Shown: positions 24,230-36,670, numbered from the stretch's first letter. The stretch: 64,000 nt of DNA from Vibrio plantisponsor (GCF_013041605.1 NZ_JABEQC010000004.1:242016-306015); one strand, 5' to 3'. The notes: a model not told the origin generated them from the sequence alone. Made by a program: numbers and translations.

Positions 24230-25302
24230 TAGAGAACCCCTTTGCTGCTTGGCAACTCATTTCCCTGTACTTGAATAGCCTGACGCAGTGTACGACCAAA
24301 CGCCTTAAACAAGCTTTCAATGATGTGGTGGTCATTCTCGCCAGTAGAAGACAAGTGCAGAGTGCACGCGAGTGTGTCAGTCAACGAACGGAAGAAGTGG
24401 TAAACCATCTCAGTGGATAAATCGCCAACTTCTGGGCGGCTGAACTCTGCGTCAAATTTCAGATAAGGGCGGCCTGATAGGTCTAATGCACATTGCGCTA
24501 AACATTCGTCCATTGGCAGAGTAAAACCAAAACGACCGATACCACGCTTGTCACCTAAGGCTTCTTTAATCGCCTGACCAAGTGCCAAAGCGGTATCTTC
24601 AACGGTGTGGTGATCGTCGATGTGTAAGTCACCATCTACTTTGAGCTTTAATTGGAAACCGCCGTGAGTGGCGATTTGATCAAGCATGTGGTCAAAAAAA
24701 CCTAAACCCGTTTCGATCTGGTTACCGCCAGTCTCATCAAGATTAACTGCAACCTGAATGTCAGTTTCTTTGGTTTTGCGAACCACTTTTGCAGTGCGAG
24801 CTTTTACTGTTAGGTCTTTGACGATTTGTGGCCAGTTCATCGTTTCTGGATTGTACTGAATACCACGAATAGCCATGTTCTCTGCTAACTGTAGATCTGT
24901 AAGACGGTCACCAATCACAACCGATGATTTAAAGTCAACTTTGCCGCCTTGAAGGTACTCTTTCACCATTCCTAGCTTAGGCTTACGGCAAGAGCAGTTG
25001 TCTTTTTCAAAGTGAGGACAAATCAACACATCATCAAACTTCACACCTTGAGAGGAAAAGATATCCATCATCATGTTGTGTGGAGCATCGAAGTCTTCTT
25101 GCGGGTAGCTGCTTGTGCCTAAACCATCTTGGTTAGTCACCATTACTAAACGGTAACCCGCATCTTGTAGAGTCAACAAACTTGGGATAACAAAAGGTTC
25201 CAGTTTAAGTTTATCTAAACGGTCAACCTGAAAATCCACCGGAGGCTCAACAATCAAAGTGCCATCACGGTCGATAAAGAGAATTTTCTGTTGGGTGCTC
25301 AT
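24229..25302 (-). CDS. hisB: Bifunctional histidinol-phosphatase / imidazoleglycerol-phosphate dehydratase
   Basis: Steps seven and nine. The N-terminal HAD phosphatase (1-165) has FIDRDGTLI and zinc-ligand Cys residues in [16 protein letters not shown]. The C-terminal dehydratase (about 168-357) has the two metal-binding repeats [14 protein letters not shown] with [14 protein letters not shown] and [14 protein letters not shown] with [15 protein letters not shown]. The bifunctional form is typical of gammaproteobacteria. Confidence 0.97.
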   Translation of the reverse strand: MSTQQKILFIDRDGTLIVEPPVDFQVDRLDKLKLEPFVIPSLLTLQDAGYRLVMVTNQDGLGTSSYPQEDFDAPHNMMMDIFSSQGVKFDDVLICPHFEKDNCSCRKPKLGMVKEYLQGGKVDFKSSVVIGDRLTDLQLAENMAIRGIQYNPETMNWPQIVKDLTVKARTAKVVRKTKETDIQVAVNLDETGGNQIETGLGFFDHMLDQIATHGGFQLKLKVDGDLHIDDHHTVEDTALALGQAIKEALGDKRGIGRFGFTLPMDECLAQCALDLSGRPYLKFDAEFSRPEVGDLSTEMVYHFFRSLTDTLACTLHLSSTGENDHHIIESLFKAFGRTLRQAIQVQGNELPSSKGVL

Positions 25303-25315
25303 TGTAGAATCCTTT

Positions 25316-26356
25316 CTATTGGTAGTAGTTACGAATAAACGCGACGGTCTTTTCGCACTCTTCTCTATTGCCTACGCTAATACGCACACAATCTTCAATC
25401 GGTGAGTTACGTAAAATAATGCCTGAATCCCATGCTGCTTTGAACAAAGCATCACCGTCTGGGAACTTAACTAACAAGTAGTTACCCCATCCTTCAAACA
25501 CTTGCACACCACTTACCATGGACAGACCCACTTGCATATATGCACGGTTAGCGTTTAGGTCCAGCACTTGGTATTTTGCACGAGCAAGTCCTGCTTCAGA
25601 CAATGCTTGAGTAGCGATTTCCGCAACAGGCACTGGCACTGGGTATGGTGCGATGACTTTTAGCAGTACATTAATTAAATCTTCATTAGCAAGAGTAAAA
25701 CCACAGCGAAGACCTGCAAGAGCAAACGCTTTGGATAGCGTACGTAGGATAGCTAAGTTTGGATACTGTGCCAGCAAATCAACCGTAGATGCTTCTGGGC
25801 AGAAATCGATATAAGCCTCATCCATCACGACAATCGCACGGTCTTTGGTCATCTCTAACAAAGAAACAATATCTTCACGTTTAACGAGATTACCAGTTGG
25901 GTTATTTGGGCTACAAACAAACACCAACTTAACGTTTTCTAGGTTGGCTTCAATGTTGGCTAAATCTAGCTGCCACTCTGCAGTCAGTGGAACTTTCTTA
26001 CGTTCAACGCCAATGGTTTCTGCGCTGATTGCATACATGCCGTATGTCGGCGGGCAGAATAAAATCGCATCTTGGTTTGGTTCGCAGAATGCACGCACCA
26101 ATAATTCAATGCCTTCATCAGCACCACGAGAAGTTAACACTTGCTCTGGTTTCACACCTGCATATGACGCATACGCGTTGATGAGTTCAGGTGGCTGGCA
26201 TTCGCTATAACGGTTTAAGCGAGCAAAATTTGTTTTGTATTCGTTGTTGAATGGCGATTCGTTAGCGTTTAGCCACACATCACCACTTCCGCCAATGCGA
26301 CGAGCAGAAAGATAAGGCGTTAATTGCTGAATTTGTTTACGAGCGAGTTTTTCCAT
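25316..26356 (-). CDS. hisC: Histidinol-phosphate aminotransferase
   Basis: PLP enzyme (class I/II fold) making histidinol phosphate. 346 residues, with [25 protein letters not shown] and the PLP lysine in [15 protein letters not shown]. Between hisD and hisB with small gaps. Confidence 0.96.
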   Translation of the reverse strand: MEKLARKQIQQLTPYLSARRIGGSGDVWLNANESPFNNEYKTNFARLNRYSECQPPELINAYASYAGVKPEQVLTSRGADEGIELLVRAFCEPNQDAILFCPPTYGMYAISAETIGVERKKVPLTAEWQLDLANIEANLENVKLVFVCSPNNPTGNLVKREDIVSLLEMTKDRAIVVMDEAYIDFCPEASTVDLLAQYPNLAILRTLSKAFALAGLRCGFTLANEDLINVLLKVIAPYPVPVPVAEIATQALSEAGLARAKYQVLDLNANRAYMQVGLSMVSGVQVFEGWGNYLLVKFPDGDALFKAAWDSGIILRNSPIEDCVRISVGNREECEKTVAFIRNYYQ

Positions 26357-26361
26357 GATGA

Positions 26362-27669
26362 TTACGCCTTTTGTCCTTTATCAGTAAGGAGTTTCTCTAT
26401 GCGGATAGTAACGGCACGTTTGTGTGCGTCTAAGCCTTCTGCTTCCGCCATTTTTACAACTGTTGGTGCTAGTGCTTTGAGACCATCTGCGCTTAGCTCT
26501 TGCACTGTCATACGTTTGCTGAAATCCGCTAAACCTAAGCTTGAGTAAGTGCGGGTATAACCGTAGGTTGGCAGCACGTGGTTAGTGCCTGAAGCATAAT
26601 CACCCACTGATTCTGGTGACCAGTCGCCCAAGAAAATTGAGCCTGCATTGTCTAACAGAGGCACTAATTCACGAGGATTCTTAGTCTGAACAATCAGGTG
26701 CTCTGGGCCATAGTAGTTAGAAATTGAAACAGCCTGAGTTAACGACTCTGCAATTATGATTAAGCTTGAAGCGAGAGCTTTTTCAGCAGTTGCGGCGCGA
26801 GATAGCGACTTAAGCTGTTTTTGAACCGCATCAGCCACTTTATCCGCAACGACTGGTGAAGGTGTGACCAAAACAACTTGTGAATCAGGACCGTGTTCAG
26901 CTTGGCTTAGTAAGTCTGCTGCAATGAAATCCGCGTCCGCAGTTTCATCCGCAATCACTAACACTTCTGATGGACCAGCTGGCATATCAATCGCTGCGCC
27001 ACGGAAATCATTACTCACTTGGCGTTTTGCTTCCGTTACATACGCATTACCTGGGCCAAAAATCTTATCCACTTTCGCTACGCTTTCCGTACCGTAAGCC
27101 ATTGCTGCAATTGCTTGGCCGCCACCAACGTTATAAACCTCATCGATCTTACAAAGCTTAGCGACATAAAGAATTTCATCAGCAATCGGCGGAGGAGAAC
27201 ACAACACGACTTTACGACATCCGGCAATTTGCGCAGGTACACCAAGCATCAATACGGTTGATGGTAATGGCGCGCTGCCACCTGGAATGTACAAACCCAC
27301 TTTGTTGATTGCACGAGTTACCTGTTCGCACACAACACCTGGCATAGTTTCAACTTTAATCGGTGCTGCTTTTTGTGCTTTGTGAAATTTAGAGATGTTG
27401 TTGTAAGCCAGTTCCAACGCTTGCTTCATTTCGTCATCAAGACGCTCACATGCCGCGTCAATTTCTTCTGCCGAAACACGAATTGAATCCGGTTTACACT
27501 TATCGAATTTCTCAGTCAGTTCTAAAAGAGCAGAGTCTCCTTCCGCTCGAACTTTGGCAATAACTTCCGCAACCGCAGCAGTGATATTCGCACCTTCAGC
27601 GATAGCAGGACGTTCCAATACTGAGTCTTGCTGAGTTTCACTCAGCGATTGCCAAACAATCGTTCTCAT
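26362..27669 (-). CDS. hisD: Histidinol dehydrogenase
   Basis: Oxidises histidinol to histidine in two NAD steps, zinc-dependent. 435 residues, with [54 protein letters not shown] and the zinc/catalytic stretch [12 protein letters not shown] and GPEHL. Five bases from hisG. Confidence 0.97.
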   Translation of the reverse strand: MRTIVWQSLSETQQDSVLERPAIAEGANITAAVAEVIAKVRAEGDSALLELTEKFDKCKPDSIRVSAEEIDAACERLDDEMKQALELAYNNISKFHKAQKAAPIKVETMPGVVCEQVTRAINKVGLYIPGGSAPLPSTVLMLGVPAQIAGCRKVVLCSPPPIADEILYVAKLCKIDEVYNVGGGQAIAAMAYGTESVAKVDKIFGPGNAYVTEAKRQVSNDFRGAAIDMPAGPSEVLVIADETADADFIAADLLSQAEHGPDSQVVLVTPSPVVADKVADAVQKQLKSLSRAATAEKALASSLIIIAESLTQAVSISNYYGPEHLIVQTKNPRELVPLLDNAGSIFLGDWSPESVGDYASGTNHVLPTYGYTRTYSSLGLADFSKRMTVQELSADGLKALAPTVVKMAEAEGLDAHKRAVTIRIEKLLTDKGQKA

Positions 27670-27674
27670 CGGAA

Positions 27675-28571
27675 TTACTCCATCATCTTCTCAATTGGTA
27701 ATACAAGAATAGAACTTGCACCAAGTGCTTTTAACTTTTCCATTGTTTCCCAGAACAAATTTTCAGCACTGACGAGGTGTACGGCTACGCGAGTTTTATC
27801 AGCAGAAAGTGGTAACACAGTTGGGTCTTCTGCGCCTGGAAGTAGCGCTGTGATTTGAGGTAGTTTTTCCACTGGCGCGTGCAGCATGATGTATTTCGAT
27901 TCTTTCGCTTGTTGCACGCCGTTCATACGAGTAAGAAGGCGGTCAATCAACGCTGCTTTATCTGGAGCAAATTCTCCCGAACGTTGAATCAGTTTCGCTT
28001 TTGATTGGAATATCACTTCAACTTCTTTTAAGCCGTTCGCTTCAAGTGTCGCACCGGTTGATACCAAGTCAGCAATTGCATCAGCAAGACCTGCACGTGG
28101 AGCCACTTCAACCGAGCCAGTTAACATACAGGTACTAAAATCGATTCCTTGTTCTGCCATGTACGCTTTTAGAAGTTGAGGATAGGTCGTTGCAATACGC
28201 TTGCCTTTCAGGTCTTGTGGTCCGTTATATTCAATATCTTTGTCGATTGCGATTGAAAGACGGCAACCACCAAAGTCCATACGACGTAGGTCAACGAATT
28301 CGCTTGGCTGGTTTAGAGCAATGCGGTCATAACGAGTTTCTTCCAACACGTTCTCGCCAACAAAACCCAGGTCAACCACACCGTCCATAATCAATCCCGG
28401 AATATCGTCGTCACGAACAAGAAGAAGGTCAATTGGCATATTCATTGAGTGTACGACTAATCGCTCACCCATCACATTAAACTTCACACCACACTTCTTC
28501 AGTAAATCTTGGCATTCGTCGCTTAAACGACCTTTCTTTTGAACTGCTATTCTTAGGCGTTGTGTTTGCAT
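27675..28571 (-). CDS. hisG: ATP phosphoribosyltransferase
   Basis: First, feedback-controlled step: PRPP plus ATP. The 298-residue long form carries its own C-terminal ACT-like regulatory domain (about 225-298), so no HisZ is needed. Substrate loops [12 protein letters not shown] and [16 protein letters not shown] region ([13 protein letters not shown]) are seen. AGGAAG precedes the ATG. First structural gene after the attenuator. Confidence 0.97.
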   Translation of the reverse strand: MQTQRLRIAVQKKGRLSDECQDLLKKCGVKFNVMGERLVVHSMNMPIDLLLVRDDDIPGLIMDGVVDLGFVGENVLEETRYDRIALNQPSEFVDLRRMDFGGCRLSIAIDKDIEYNGPQDLKGKRIATTYPQLLKAYMAEQGIDFSTCMLTGSVEVAPRAGLADAIADLVSTGATLEANGLKEVEVIFQSKAKLIQRSGEFAPDKAALIDRLLTRMNGVQQAKESKYIMLHAPVEKLPQITALLPGAEDPTVLPLSADKTRVAVHLVSAENLFWETMEKLKALGASSILVLPIEKMME

Positions 28572-28625
28572 TACATTCTTCCTTCGTAAAATATTGAAAT
28601 CTTTAAGTTTTAATTAATCTAGATA

Positions 28626-28662
28626 GTAAAAAACCCTTGAGAGATTGGTCTCCCAAGGGTCT
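28626..28662 (-). terminator. his operon attenuator terminator
   Basis: On the minus strand ACCCTTGGGAG pairs with CTCTCAAGGGT and is followed by six T residues, between the leader peptide and hisG. Upstream GGGAGA/TCTCCC segments (28692-28712 and about 28725) offer the competing pairings needed for attenuation. Confidence 0.88.
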
Positions 28663-28739
28663 AAAATCTTAAAAATACTTTGATTTAACCACCGGGAGAA
28701 TCCTGTCTCCCGGGTATGCGTACATCTCCCGAAAGACTC

Positions 28740-28769
28740 TTAGGGATGATGGTGATGATGAATGTTCAT
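28740..28769 (-). CDS. hisL: his operon leader peptide
   Basis: A ten-codon ORF, MNIHHHHHP then stop, with five consecutive His codons. It lies upstream of the attenuator hairpins and hisG. When charged tRNA-His is scarce the ribosome stalls here and the terminator cannot form. Shorter than the 16-residue E. coli leader (seven His). The Shine-Dalgarno is weak. Confidence 0.9.
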   Translation of the reverse strand: MNIHHHHHP

Positions 28770-28902
28770 TACAAAATTACGCATACTTAATTACACCGAA
28801 TGTGTTCATTGGATTGCTTTCAACACTATCTAAGCTCGTCTCATTTTTCAACAAAAAATTTCACTTTTTCTTATCTTTTTCTGTCAGCTACTTTCCAAGC
28901 AT

Positions 28903-28926
28903 AAAAAAAGGAGGCCAAAGCCTCCT
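28903..28926 (-). terminator. Intrinsic terminator after the NhaC-family gene
   Basis: Minus-strand AAGGAGGC-TTTG-GCCTCCTT followed by a T run, 24 bases beyond the stop. Confidence 0.88.
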
Positions 28927-28949
28927 TCAATAAGCAGATACATAAAACA

Positions 28950-30551
28950 TCAAGCTTGTGTGTAGCTTACCAATTTTGATTTGGCGAGCGCATTAAACAC
29001 GAGACAGACTGCAACGAATGCCACTGTAGATGCTGCTAAAGAAGCCAGAACCGATAGCGTCATACCAAGAACAATGAAACCAACACATGATACACCAGCA
29101 ACCGCCAACGCATATGGGAGCTGAGTTGCTACGTGGTCAATATGATTACAACGTGCACCAGTAGAAGACAAAATAGTGGTGTCTGAAATTGGAGAACAGT
29201 GATCGCCGAATACAGAACCAGCGAGTACCGCGCTCAGCATAGGTAGCATCAGAGCAATTTCCGTTGCCCCTGCCATATCGCCTGCGATTGGCAGCATGAT
29301 GCCGAATGTACCCCAAGAAGTACCCGTAGAGAACGCCATAATGCCTGACAGTAGGAACAAAATAACTGGCAACCAATGTGGGTCGATATTGCCTTGAGCT
29401 AACGAAGAAAGGTACGCGCCCGTTTTCATGTCACCGATCACTGAACCAATTGTCCAGGCAAAGACAAGAATTAGAATCGCGCCAAACATCGACTTAGCAC
29501 CAATCCAAAGCGTACGTGCAATTTCAGATATAGCGATACCTTGTTTAACTACTGTGAACAGAGCAACCGCTAAACCAACTAAACCACCGTAAATAAGTGA
29601 TGTACCTACATCGGTATTTTCAAAAGCACCTAGTACGTTGAATGCTTTACCATCAGCGGCTAGTTCTTGACCACCGGTGTACAGCATTGAACCAACGGTC
29701 GCGATAATCAGCAGTACGATTGGGAAAATAAGGTCTGAAACCTTGCCCTTTTCACTTTCACGAATATCAAGCTCATCATTTAAATCGCGAGCTTGTTCGT
29801 CATTCTCAGACATATCATCATCGAAACCTTGGCCTTGAGAAGCATTGATTTCGTGTTGGCGCATCTGACCAATATCCATTTGGAACCATACAACAGCGAA
29901 CACCATTAATAGTGCAAATACCGCATAGAAGTTCATCGGAACCAAACGCAAATAAGCACCAAGCGCAGAATACTCAGTAATACCGTGTGACACCAAAATA
30001 CCGCCGATGATCGTCATGATGTATGCGCCCCAGCTTGAAGCAGGCATAACAACACACATTGGTGCAGCAGTAGAGTCTAGGATGTAAGCCAGTTTAGCGC
30101 GTGAAACATAAAAGCGGTCAGTAACAGGACGAGAAATTGAGCCAACCGCTAAGCTGTTGAAGTAGTCATCAACGAAAATGAAAACACCTAAGAAAGCAGC
30201 CAAAAGCTTCGAACCACGTTTACTTTTTACGCGAACCTGAGCCCACTCGGCGAATGCACGAGTACCACCAGAAAGCGTTAACAGTGCCGTCATCATGCCC
30301 AATAGCAATAAGAAACCGACAATACTCATATTCCAAGTATTCAGACCGCCGTCTTCAATAAATACGTTGGTTACTTTTGTGCCGACATAGCTAATCGCAT
30401 CACCGATGGAGTAATCAGCAAGTAATAACGCACCAAGGGCAATACCCATTCCAAGGGAAACAAGTACACGACGAGTAATAATAGCGAGACTCAACGCCAC
30501 TAACGCTGGGATTAGCGACAAAGGAGACGATGCAAAATCTAATAAATTCAT
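28950..30551 (-). CDS. NhaC-family transporter, probable lysine uptake
   Basis: A 533-residue inner-membrane protein of the NhaC/ion-transporter superfamily with about eleven hydrophobic segments. Family stretches include FVDDYFNSLAVGSISRP, APMCVVMPASSWGAY, FSTGTSWGTFGIMLPIAG and FGDHCSPISDTTILSSTGA. An acidic cytoplasmic loop (about 230-265) is visible. Annotation by homology alone would be Na+/H+ antiporter. The lysine riboswitch directly upstream argues that it imports lysine, as has been proposed for riboswitch-linked NhaC-type proteins. Start placed at the ATG at 30551. Confidence 0.85.
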   Translation of the reverse strand: MNLLDFASSPLSLIPALVALSLAIITRRVLVSLGMGIALGALLLADYSIGDAISYVGTKVTNVFIEDGGLNTWNMSIVGFLLLLGMMTALLTLSGGTRAFAEWAQVRVKSKRGSKLLAAFLGVFIFVDDYFNSLAVGSISRPVTDRFYVSRAKLAYILDSTAAPMCVVMPASSWGAYIMTIIGGILVSHGITEYSALGAYLRLVPMNFYAVFALLMVFAVVWFQMDIGQMRQHEINASQGQGFDDDMSENDEQARDLNDELDIRESEKGKVSDLIFPIVLLIIATVGSMLYTGGQELAADGKAFNVLGAFENTDVGTSLIYGGLVGLAVALFTVVKQGIAISEIARTLWIGAKSMFGAILILVFAWTIGSVIGDMKTGAYLSSLAQGNIDPHWLPVILFLLSGIMAFSTGTSWGTFGIMLPIAGDMAGATEIALMLPMLSAVLAGSVFGDHCSPISDTTILSSTGARCNHIDHVATQLPYALAVAGVSCVGFIVLGMTLSVLASLAASTVAFVAVCLVFNALAKSKLVSYTQA

Positions 30552-30669
30552 GATCTTCAAAAACCAGTAATATTTCGGTTAGAGATCTACTGCAGATAAA
30601 CCACATCGAATAATTTCAATGCGATTAATGTTGAACTAAGCGAAAGGGAAGTGAACACTCCACCCAACC

Positions 30670-30850
30670 CTACAGTAGCGCTCCATAGTTTAACAACAAT
30701 ATAGACTATGGCAGTGTTGCCCCTATTCGATGACAACCCCAGCTAGCAGATTGATGGCCTGACTAACTTCGGCGATATGGCCTTTCTCCGGTATTCATTG
30801 GCATCACCCCAATACTGGATACTGATCAATATCGCTCCTCTACGTCGGAG
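30670..30850 (-). promoter_or_regulatory. Lysine riboswitch (L box)
   Basis: Minus-strand conserved blocks in order: GACGTAGAGGAGCG, AGTA, a GGAGAAAGGCC segment, CGCCGAAG, GCTGGGGTTG, CGAATAGGGGCAACACTG and TATGGAGCGCTACTG. This order is diagnostic for the L box five-way junction. It ends about 120 bases before the NhaC-family start. Lysine should switch the transporter off. Confidence 0.93.
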
Positions 30851-31251
30851 ATAGAACAATTACCTACGCAATCTAGATATTGCGTGATCATTAAACATAC
30901 TCCGCTTTAGGTGTGACGTATTGTACTTAACAAAACTGTCAATGCAACATAGAATTTCAATTTTCATTACATCTATTTATTCAGTGCGTGAATGAATTAT
31001 ATTTCATAATCTAACACCAAGTGTTGCGGGCCAAATTAGATTAATTGCATAAAAATGGCATGTGTCTGATGCTCTGAAGTACTAATATTTCCTTTCTATT
31101 TTTATGGCTAAGTTATAAAGGGCTAACTTTAATTACTACTATGGTGGAAATTTCAGAATATTTACATTAATGTTGGATTAATTATATTGTAAGAACTAAT
31201 AAGTCAGTTTATTATTACCCCGTTAATTATTTAATTAAACAGGATTAAGAA
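30851..31251. other. Intergenic region upstream of hns
   Basis: About 400 AT-rich bases. It holds the riboswitch promoter on one side and the hns promoter on the other. High AT content before hns fits autoregulation by H-NS, but no site can be named. Confidence 0.4.
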
Positions 31252-31662
31252 ATGTCGGAAATCACTAAAACTCTATTAAATATTCGTAGTCTTCGTGCAT
31301 TTTCACGCGATCTAACTTTAGAGCAACTTGAAGAAGCGCTTGATAAATTAACGATCGTAGTTGAAGAGCGCAGAGAGTCTGAAGAAAAAGAACAAGCGGC
31401 TCTAGCTGAACAAGAAGCAAAATTAGCAGCAATTGCTGAGCAAATTGCTAATGACGGTATTGATGTTGAAGCATTAATTTCTGCTCTTGCTGGCGAAACA
31501 AAATCTAAATCAAAAGCAAAAGGCAAACGCGCACCTCGTCCAGCGAAATATAAATACATGGACAACGGCGTAGAGAAAACTTGGACAGGCCAAGGCCGTA
31601 CACCTTCAGCAATTCAAAAAGCTTTAGATGAAGGTAAAACTCTAGAACAATTCGAAATTTAA
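31252..31662 (+). CDS. hns: H-NS family nucleoid protein
   Basis: A 136-residue DNA-binding silencer. The N-terminal dimerisation helices (1-80) are rich in Glu/Ala; a basic linker (KSKSKAKGKRAPRP, about 84-97) leads to the C-terminal DNA-binding domain with the AT-hook-like motif WTGQGRTPSAIQKAL. Known as VicH in V. cholerae. AGGA precedes the ATG by seven bases. A strong terminator follows. Confidence 0.95.
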   Translation: MSEITKTLLNIRSLRAFSRDLTLEQLEEALDKLTIVVEERRESEEKEQAALAEQEAKLAAIAEQIANDGIDVEALISALAGETKSKSKAKGKRAPRPAKYKYMDNGVEKTWTGQGRTPSAIQKALDEGKTLEQFEI

Positions 31663-31675
31663 TTTTCTAGTTATC

Positions 31676-31707
31676 AAAAAAAGGCTCCGAATTCGGAGCC
31701 TTTTTTA
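31676..31707. terminator. Bidirectional terminator between hns and gsk
   Basis: AAAAAGGCTCCGA-AT-TCGGAGCCTTTTT hairpin with long A and T flanks; serves convergent hns and gsk. Confidence 0.88.
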
Positions 31708-31756
31708 TACCTATTATTTAGTGATACTGATAAATATAACGTTATTCAGGTTAGCG

Positions 31757-33061
31757 TTATCTTTCCCAATACGCTTCTTCTAAGCTGTCTTCACGTTCAG
31801 GAAGACCACGAGATAAACGAGGAGAATGCTGAGCCAACACTTCGTAACTTACTCGATTTGCGTATTTACAAACTTGTGAGAAAGAAGAATAGGTTAAGAA
31901 ATTATGTTGATGCTTACTTGAATTTGGCACATTACCTTTATGGTATTTATTTGCTGCCATATCATGAAGTAATGCTGACAAAGCTGCATCACCTGCCCCA
32001 TTAGTGTTCTTAATTTTCTCCGGACCACCCATATAAGGTGAAATATGAGAATAAACTCGAGTCGGATTCTCGCAGCTAAATCTGGTTGCTGGGCGACTAA
32101 ATTCGAAGCGATTGAACTCTGGAATAGCTCCCGGCAATAATGGTAAAGAAGTTTCTCTTTTACTTTCGTCTTCAGTATAACCCGCCATATATAAACCCAC
32201 AGGTCCAGCGGTACATAAAACTAAATCAACCCAATCTAAAGCTTTATCCGAAGCTTTTAATGGATCACTCTCACCCGTTAATGCTTCCGCTTCATCTTCA
32301 TTCATTGCAACAACAGAAACATGATCACGCAAAAATTCCTGCCAATATTGAGGGTCATCCTGAATAACGAATTTTGTTCCTAGCGTTAATACAACTGGCA
32401 CATCATATTTCTTAGCATATTCAATTGCGCGCATTGTAGCTTGTGGCATTGGGTCGCCTTCTTTACAACGAACCAAATATGCAGTGATCACTAGCGCAGA
32501 TGCATTTTTAAATATTTTTTCAGGAATGCTCTCAGGGTGAAGCTTATTCATTTGGCCTTCGCTAATTGCAAAAGTACGTTCACCATCTTCTGTAATTAAT
32601 GCGAAACAGCGTCCAATCGCACCATCAACACCTTGCAGATAATTGAGATCCATACGGCTAGAGGTATTACATAAATAACGATAACCGTAGCTGCCAATTT
32701 TAATATCTTGGCTCATCACACCCAATAGCGTTGAACGGTCATCCGCTAGCACAGAATAATTGTGCAACGTATTACCAATAGTTCCGCCCGCAAATTCATT
32801 TTTGATTAAACCATTTTGCTTTAACTCGTTGTACAAAGCTTCAGCGGCCTCATCATTAATGACTAAAGAATGTCCCTTGCTCAGGCCATAGCGTTCAATG
32901 AGTTCGGAATCCACTTTCGCTTCAATATCAACCAACGTCTGATCAATACCGATAATATGTGTGCGAGATAATCTCTTATTATCTTGCGCTTGGATGATTA
33001 ATGGATCACGTGCATCGACTGGAAAGTAATGCTTTGACTTACGTTGGCCAGGAAATTTCAT
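31757..33061 (-). CDS. gsk: Inosine/guanosine kinase
   Basis: PfkB-family kinase that salvages inosine and guanosine to IMP and GMP. 434 residues as in E. coli Gsk. Contains AGGTIGNTLHNYSVL substrate loop and the PfkB signature 2-like NTNGAGDAALSALLHD with catalytic Asp. No clear ribosome-binding site is visible. Divergent from mnmA. Confidence 0.94.
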   Translation of the reverse strand: MKFPGQRKSKHYFPVDARDPLIIQAQDNKRLSRTHIIGIDQTLVDIEAKVDSELIERYGLSKGHSLVINDEAAEALYNELKQNGLIKNEFAGGTIGNTLHNYSVLADDRSTLLGVMSQDIKIGSYGYRYLCNTSSRMDLNYLQGVDGAIGRCFALITEDGERTFAISEGQMNKLHPESIPEKIFKNASALVITAYLVRCKEGDPMPQATMRAIEYAKKYDVPVVLTLGTKFVIQDDPQYWQEFLRDHVSVVAMNEDEAEALTGESDPLKASDKALDWVDLVLCTAGPVGLYMAGYTEDESKRETSLPLLPGAIPEFNRFEFSRPATRFSCENPTRVYSHISPYMGGPEKIKNTNGAGDAALSALLHDMAANKYHKGNVPNSSKHQHNFLTYSSFSQVCKYANRVSYEVLAQHSPRLSRGLPEREDSLEEAYWER

Positions 33062-33336
33062 AACGATAATTTAGGTGCGTGAGAAGAAAAGAGCCGGAAT
33101 TTTACCCTGCGTCCAGTAAGGCAGCAACTCAACAAAGGATAGCAAACGTTTACGTAGTAAAAGTTTTTTACACAAGTCTTTTTTACAACGATAGTAGATA
33201 ACGATTACATTTCTATTTCCCACATCAATGAAGCTGAAATACACCAAATCAGAAGTGTGAACTCAGTCTCTGATCTGTCCTCAAAAAAGTCTTTCTGTTA
33301 GAATCTGCGTCCAAGTCAATCAAGTGGTATTAAGTC

Positions 33337-34461
33337 ATGTCAGATAACCGCAACGCAAACAGCCAAAAGAAAGTCATTGTAGGCATGTCAGGTGGCGTTG
33401 ATTCTTCCGTTTCAGCATATCTTCTTCAACAACAAGGCTATCAAGTAGAAGGCTTGTTCATGAAGAACTGGGAAGAAGACGATAACGAAGAGTATTGTAC
33501 GGCAGCAGAAGATCTTGCTGATGCACAGGCTGTCTGCGACAAACTTGGTATCTATTTGCACACGATTAATTTCGCAGCGGAATACTGGGACAACGTGTTC
33601 GAATATTTCTTAGCGGAATACAAAGCGGGTCGTACACCAAACCCAGACATTCTTTGTAACAAAGAAATCAAGTTCAAAGCATTTTTAGAGTTTGCAGATG
33701 AAGTGTTAGATGCAGACTATATAGCTATGGGTCACTATGTTCGTCGCACCTTCGTAGAAGAAGGTGAAAAGCCACAAATGCTACGTGGTAAAGACAACAA
33801 CAAAGACCAAAGCTACTTCTTATATACACTGAGCCACGAACAGGTCGCACGCAGTTTGTTCCCAGTCGGTGAATTAGAAAAACCAGAGGTTCGCCGTATT
33901 GCTGAAGAGCAAGGTTTAATCACAGCGAAGAAAAAAGATTCAACAGGTATCTGTTTTATCGGTGAGCGCAAATTTACAGACTTCTTGTCTCGCTATTTGC
34001 CTGCTCAACCGGGTAAAATTGAGACCCCTGAAGGTAAAGTTATTGGCGAACATCAAGGCCTTATGTACCACACATTAGGTCAGCGCAAAGGCTTGCACAT
34101 TGGTGGTCAAAAAGGTGGCGGCGGTAACGAAGACCCATGGTACGTTGCAGAGAAAGATCTCAAACGTAACGTGCTTATCGCAGTACAAGGCGCAGACCAT
34201 CCGTTATTGAAATCATACGGATTAATGGCTTCACAACTACATTGGGTTGATCGTACCCCAGTGAAAGAAGCGTTCCGCTGTTCAGTGAAGACACGTTACC
34301 GTCAAACTGACATTCCTTGTACCGTTATCCCTGTGGATGACAACAACATCAAAGTGATGTTTGATGACCCACAAGTCGCAGTTACCCCAGGACAGTCTGC
34401 TGTTTTCTACCAAGGCGATGTATGTCTAGGTGGCGGCATTATTGAACAACGTATTTGTTAA
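33337..34461 (+). CDS. mnmA: tRNA-specific 2-thiouridylase
   Basis: Thiolates U34 of tRNA-Lys, -Glu and -Gln. 374 residues, with the PP-loop [15 protein letters not shown] (16-30) and two catalytic cysteines in [12 protein letters not shown] and [13 protein letters not shown], plus the C-terminal OB-like domain ending [16 protein letters not shown]. Twelve bases before hflD, as in E. coli. Confidence 0.97.
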   Translation: MSDNRNANSQKKVIVGMSGGVDSSVSAYLLQQQGYQVEGLFMKNWEEDDNEEYCTAAEDLADAQAVCDKLGIYLHTINFAAEYWDNVFEYFLAEYKAGRTPNPDILCNKEIKFKAFLEFADEVLDADYIAMGHYVRRTFVEEGEKPQMLRGKDNNKDQSYFLYTLSHEQVARSLFPVGELEKPEVRRIAEEQGLITAKKKDSTGICFIGERKFTDFLSRYLPAQPGKIETPEGKVIGEHQGLMYHTLGQRKGLHIGGQKGGGGNEDPWYVAEKDLKRNVLIAVQGADHPLLKSYGLMASQLHWVDRTPVKEAFRCSVKTRYRQTDIPCTVIPVDDNNIKVMFDDPQVAVTPGQSAVFYQGDVCLGGGIIEQRIC

Positions 34462-34472
34462 GGAGTATTTAC

Positions 34473-35090
34473 GTGGCTAACACAATTTATGACCGAACTA
34501 TCGCATTTGCTGGAATTTGCCAAGCTGTCGCTTTAGTGCAAAAAGTAGCGAAAGACGGTTACTGTGATTCAGACGCGTTTGAAACTTCACTGCGTGCAAT
34601 TTTGGCAACCAATCCAAGTAATACTATTGGTGTTTTCGGTAGCGAAGCCGATTTAAAAGTTGGTCTTGAGTGTCTGGTGAATGGCATTGATAGCACCCCT
34701 ACGGGCAGTGTTATTACTCGCTATATTATTAGCTTACTGGCTTTAGAGCGTAAACTAACCAGCCGCAGAGATGCGATGTCTCAACTGGGTGATCGCATTC
34801 AAATGATCGAACGCCAAGTTGAACATTTTGATTTGCTTGATGAACAGATGATCAGCAATCTAGCGAGTGTTTACCTCGATGTGATCAGCCCTATCGGCCC
34901 TCGCATTCAAGTTGCAGGTACTCCAGCGGTATTACAGCAAACCGCAAACCAACAAAAGGTGCGCGCACTACTGTTATCCGGTATTCGTTGTGCAGTACTT
35001 TGGCGTCAAGTCGGCGGCCGACGTCTCCATCTTGTCTTCGGACGCAAGAAGATGGTTGATCAAGCCAAGATATTACTGGCCAGAATGTAA
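34473..35090 (+). CDS. hflD: HflD (lysogenization/high-frequency protein homologue)
   Basis: A 206-residue helical peripheral membrane protein, homologous to E. coli HflD along its length (ALAGICQ-like [49 protein letters not shown]). Cellular role is unclear; in E. coli it affects lambda CII. I chose the GTG at 34473, with AAGGAG seven bases upstream; an in-frame TTG upstream overlaps mnmA and lacks support. Sits between mnmA and purB, a conserved order. Confidence 0.9.
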   Translation: MANTIYDRTIAFAGICQAVALVQKVAKDGYCDSDAFETSLRAILATNPSNTIGVFGSEADLKVGLECLVNGIDSTPTGSVITRYIISLLALERKLTSRRDAMSQLGDRIQMIERQVEHFDLLDEQMISNLASVYLDVISPIGPRIQVAGTPAVLQQTANQQKVRALLLSGIRCAVLWRQVGGRRLHLVFGRKKMVDQAKILLARM

Positions 35091-35093
35091 TCG

Positions 35094-35123
35094 TTAGCTC
35101 GCACCATGCGAGCTAATTTTTTT
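35094..35123 (+). terminator. Intrinsic terminator after hflD
   Basis: TTAGCTCGCA-CCA-TGCGAGCTAA stem followed by seven T. Confidence 0.85.
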
Positions 35124-35152
35124 ACTCATCGTTTTTGAGTAGCAGAAATCTC

Positions 35153-35168
35153 GCGCAAACGTTTGCGC
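35153..35168. promoter_or_regulatory. PurR operator upstream of purB
   Basis: GCGCAAACGTTTGCGC is a perfect 16-bp palindrome matching the PurR consensus (ACGCAAACGTTTNCNT type). It lies about 73 bases before the purB start. In E. coli the purB operator is inside the gene; here it is in the promoter region. Confidence 0.9.
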
Positions 35169-35219
35169 AATATTCGTGACAATTGCCATTGATACTGGTA
35201 TAAAGCACACGAAATTTAG

Positions 35220-36611
<1,392 letters not shown>

Positions 36612-36628
36612 GCTGTAATTAGATTGAA

Positions 36629-36653
36629 GAAGGGAGGCTGAGCCTCCCTTTTT
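36629..36653. terminator. Bidirectional terminator after purB
   Basis: AAGGGAGGC-TGA-GCCTCCCTT with T tail; lies between convergent purB and the DUF3833 gene. Confidence 0.88.
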
Positions 36654-36670
36654 AATTGCCATAAGTTTAT

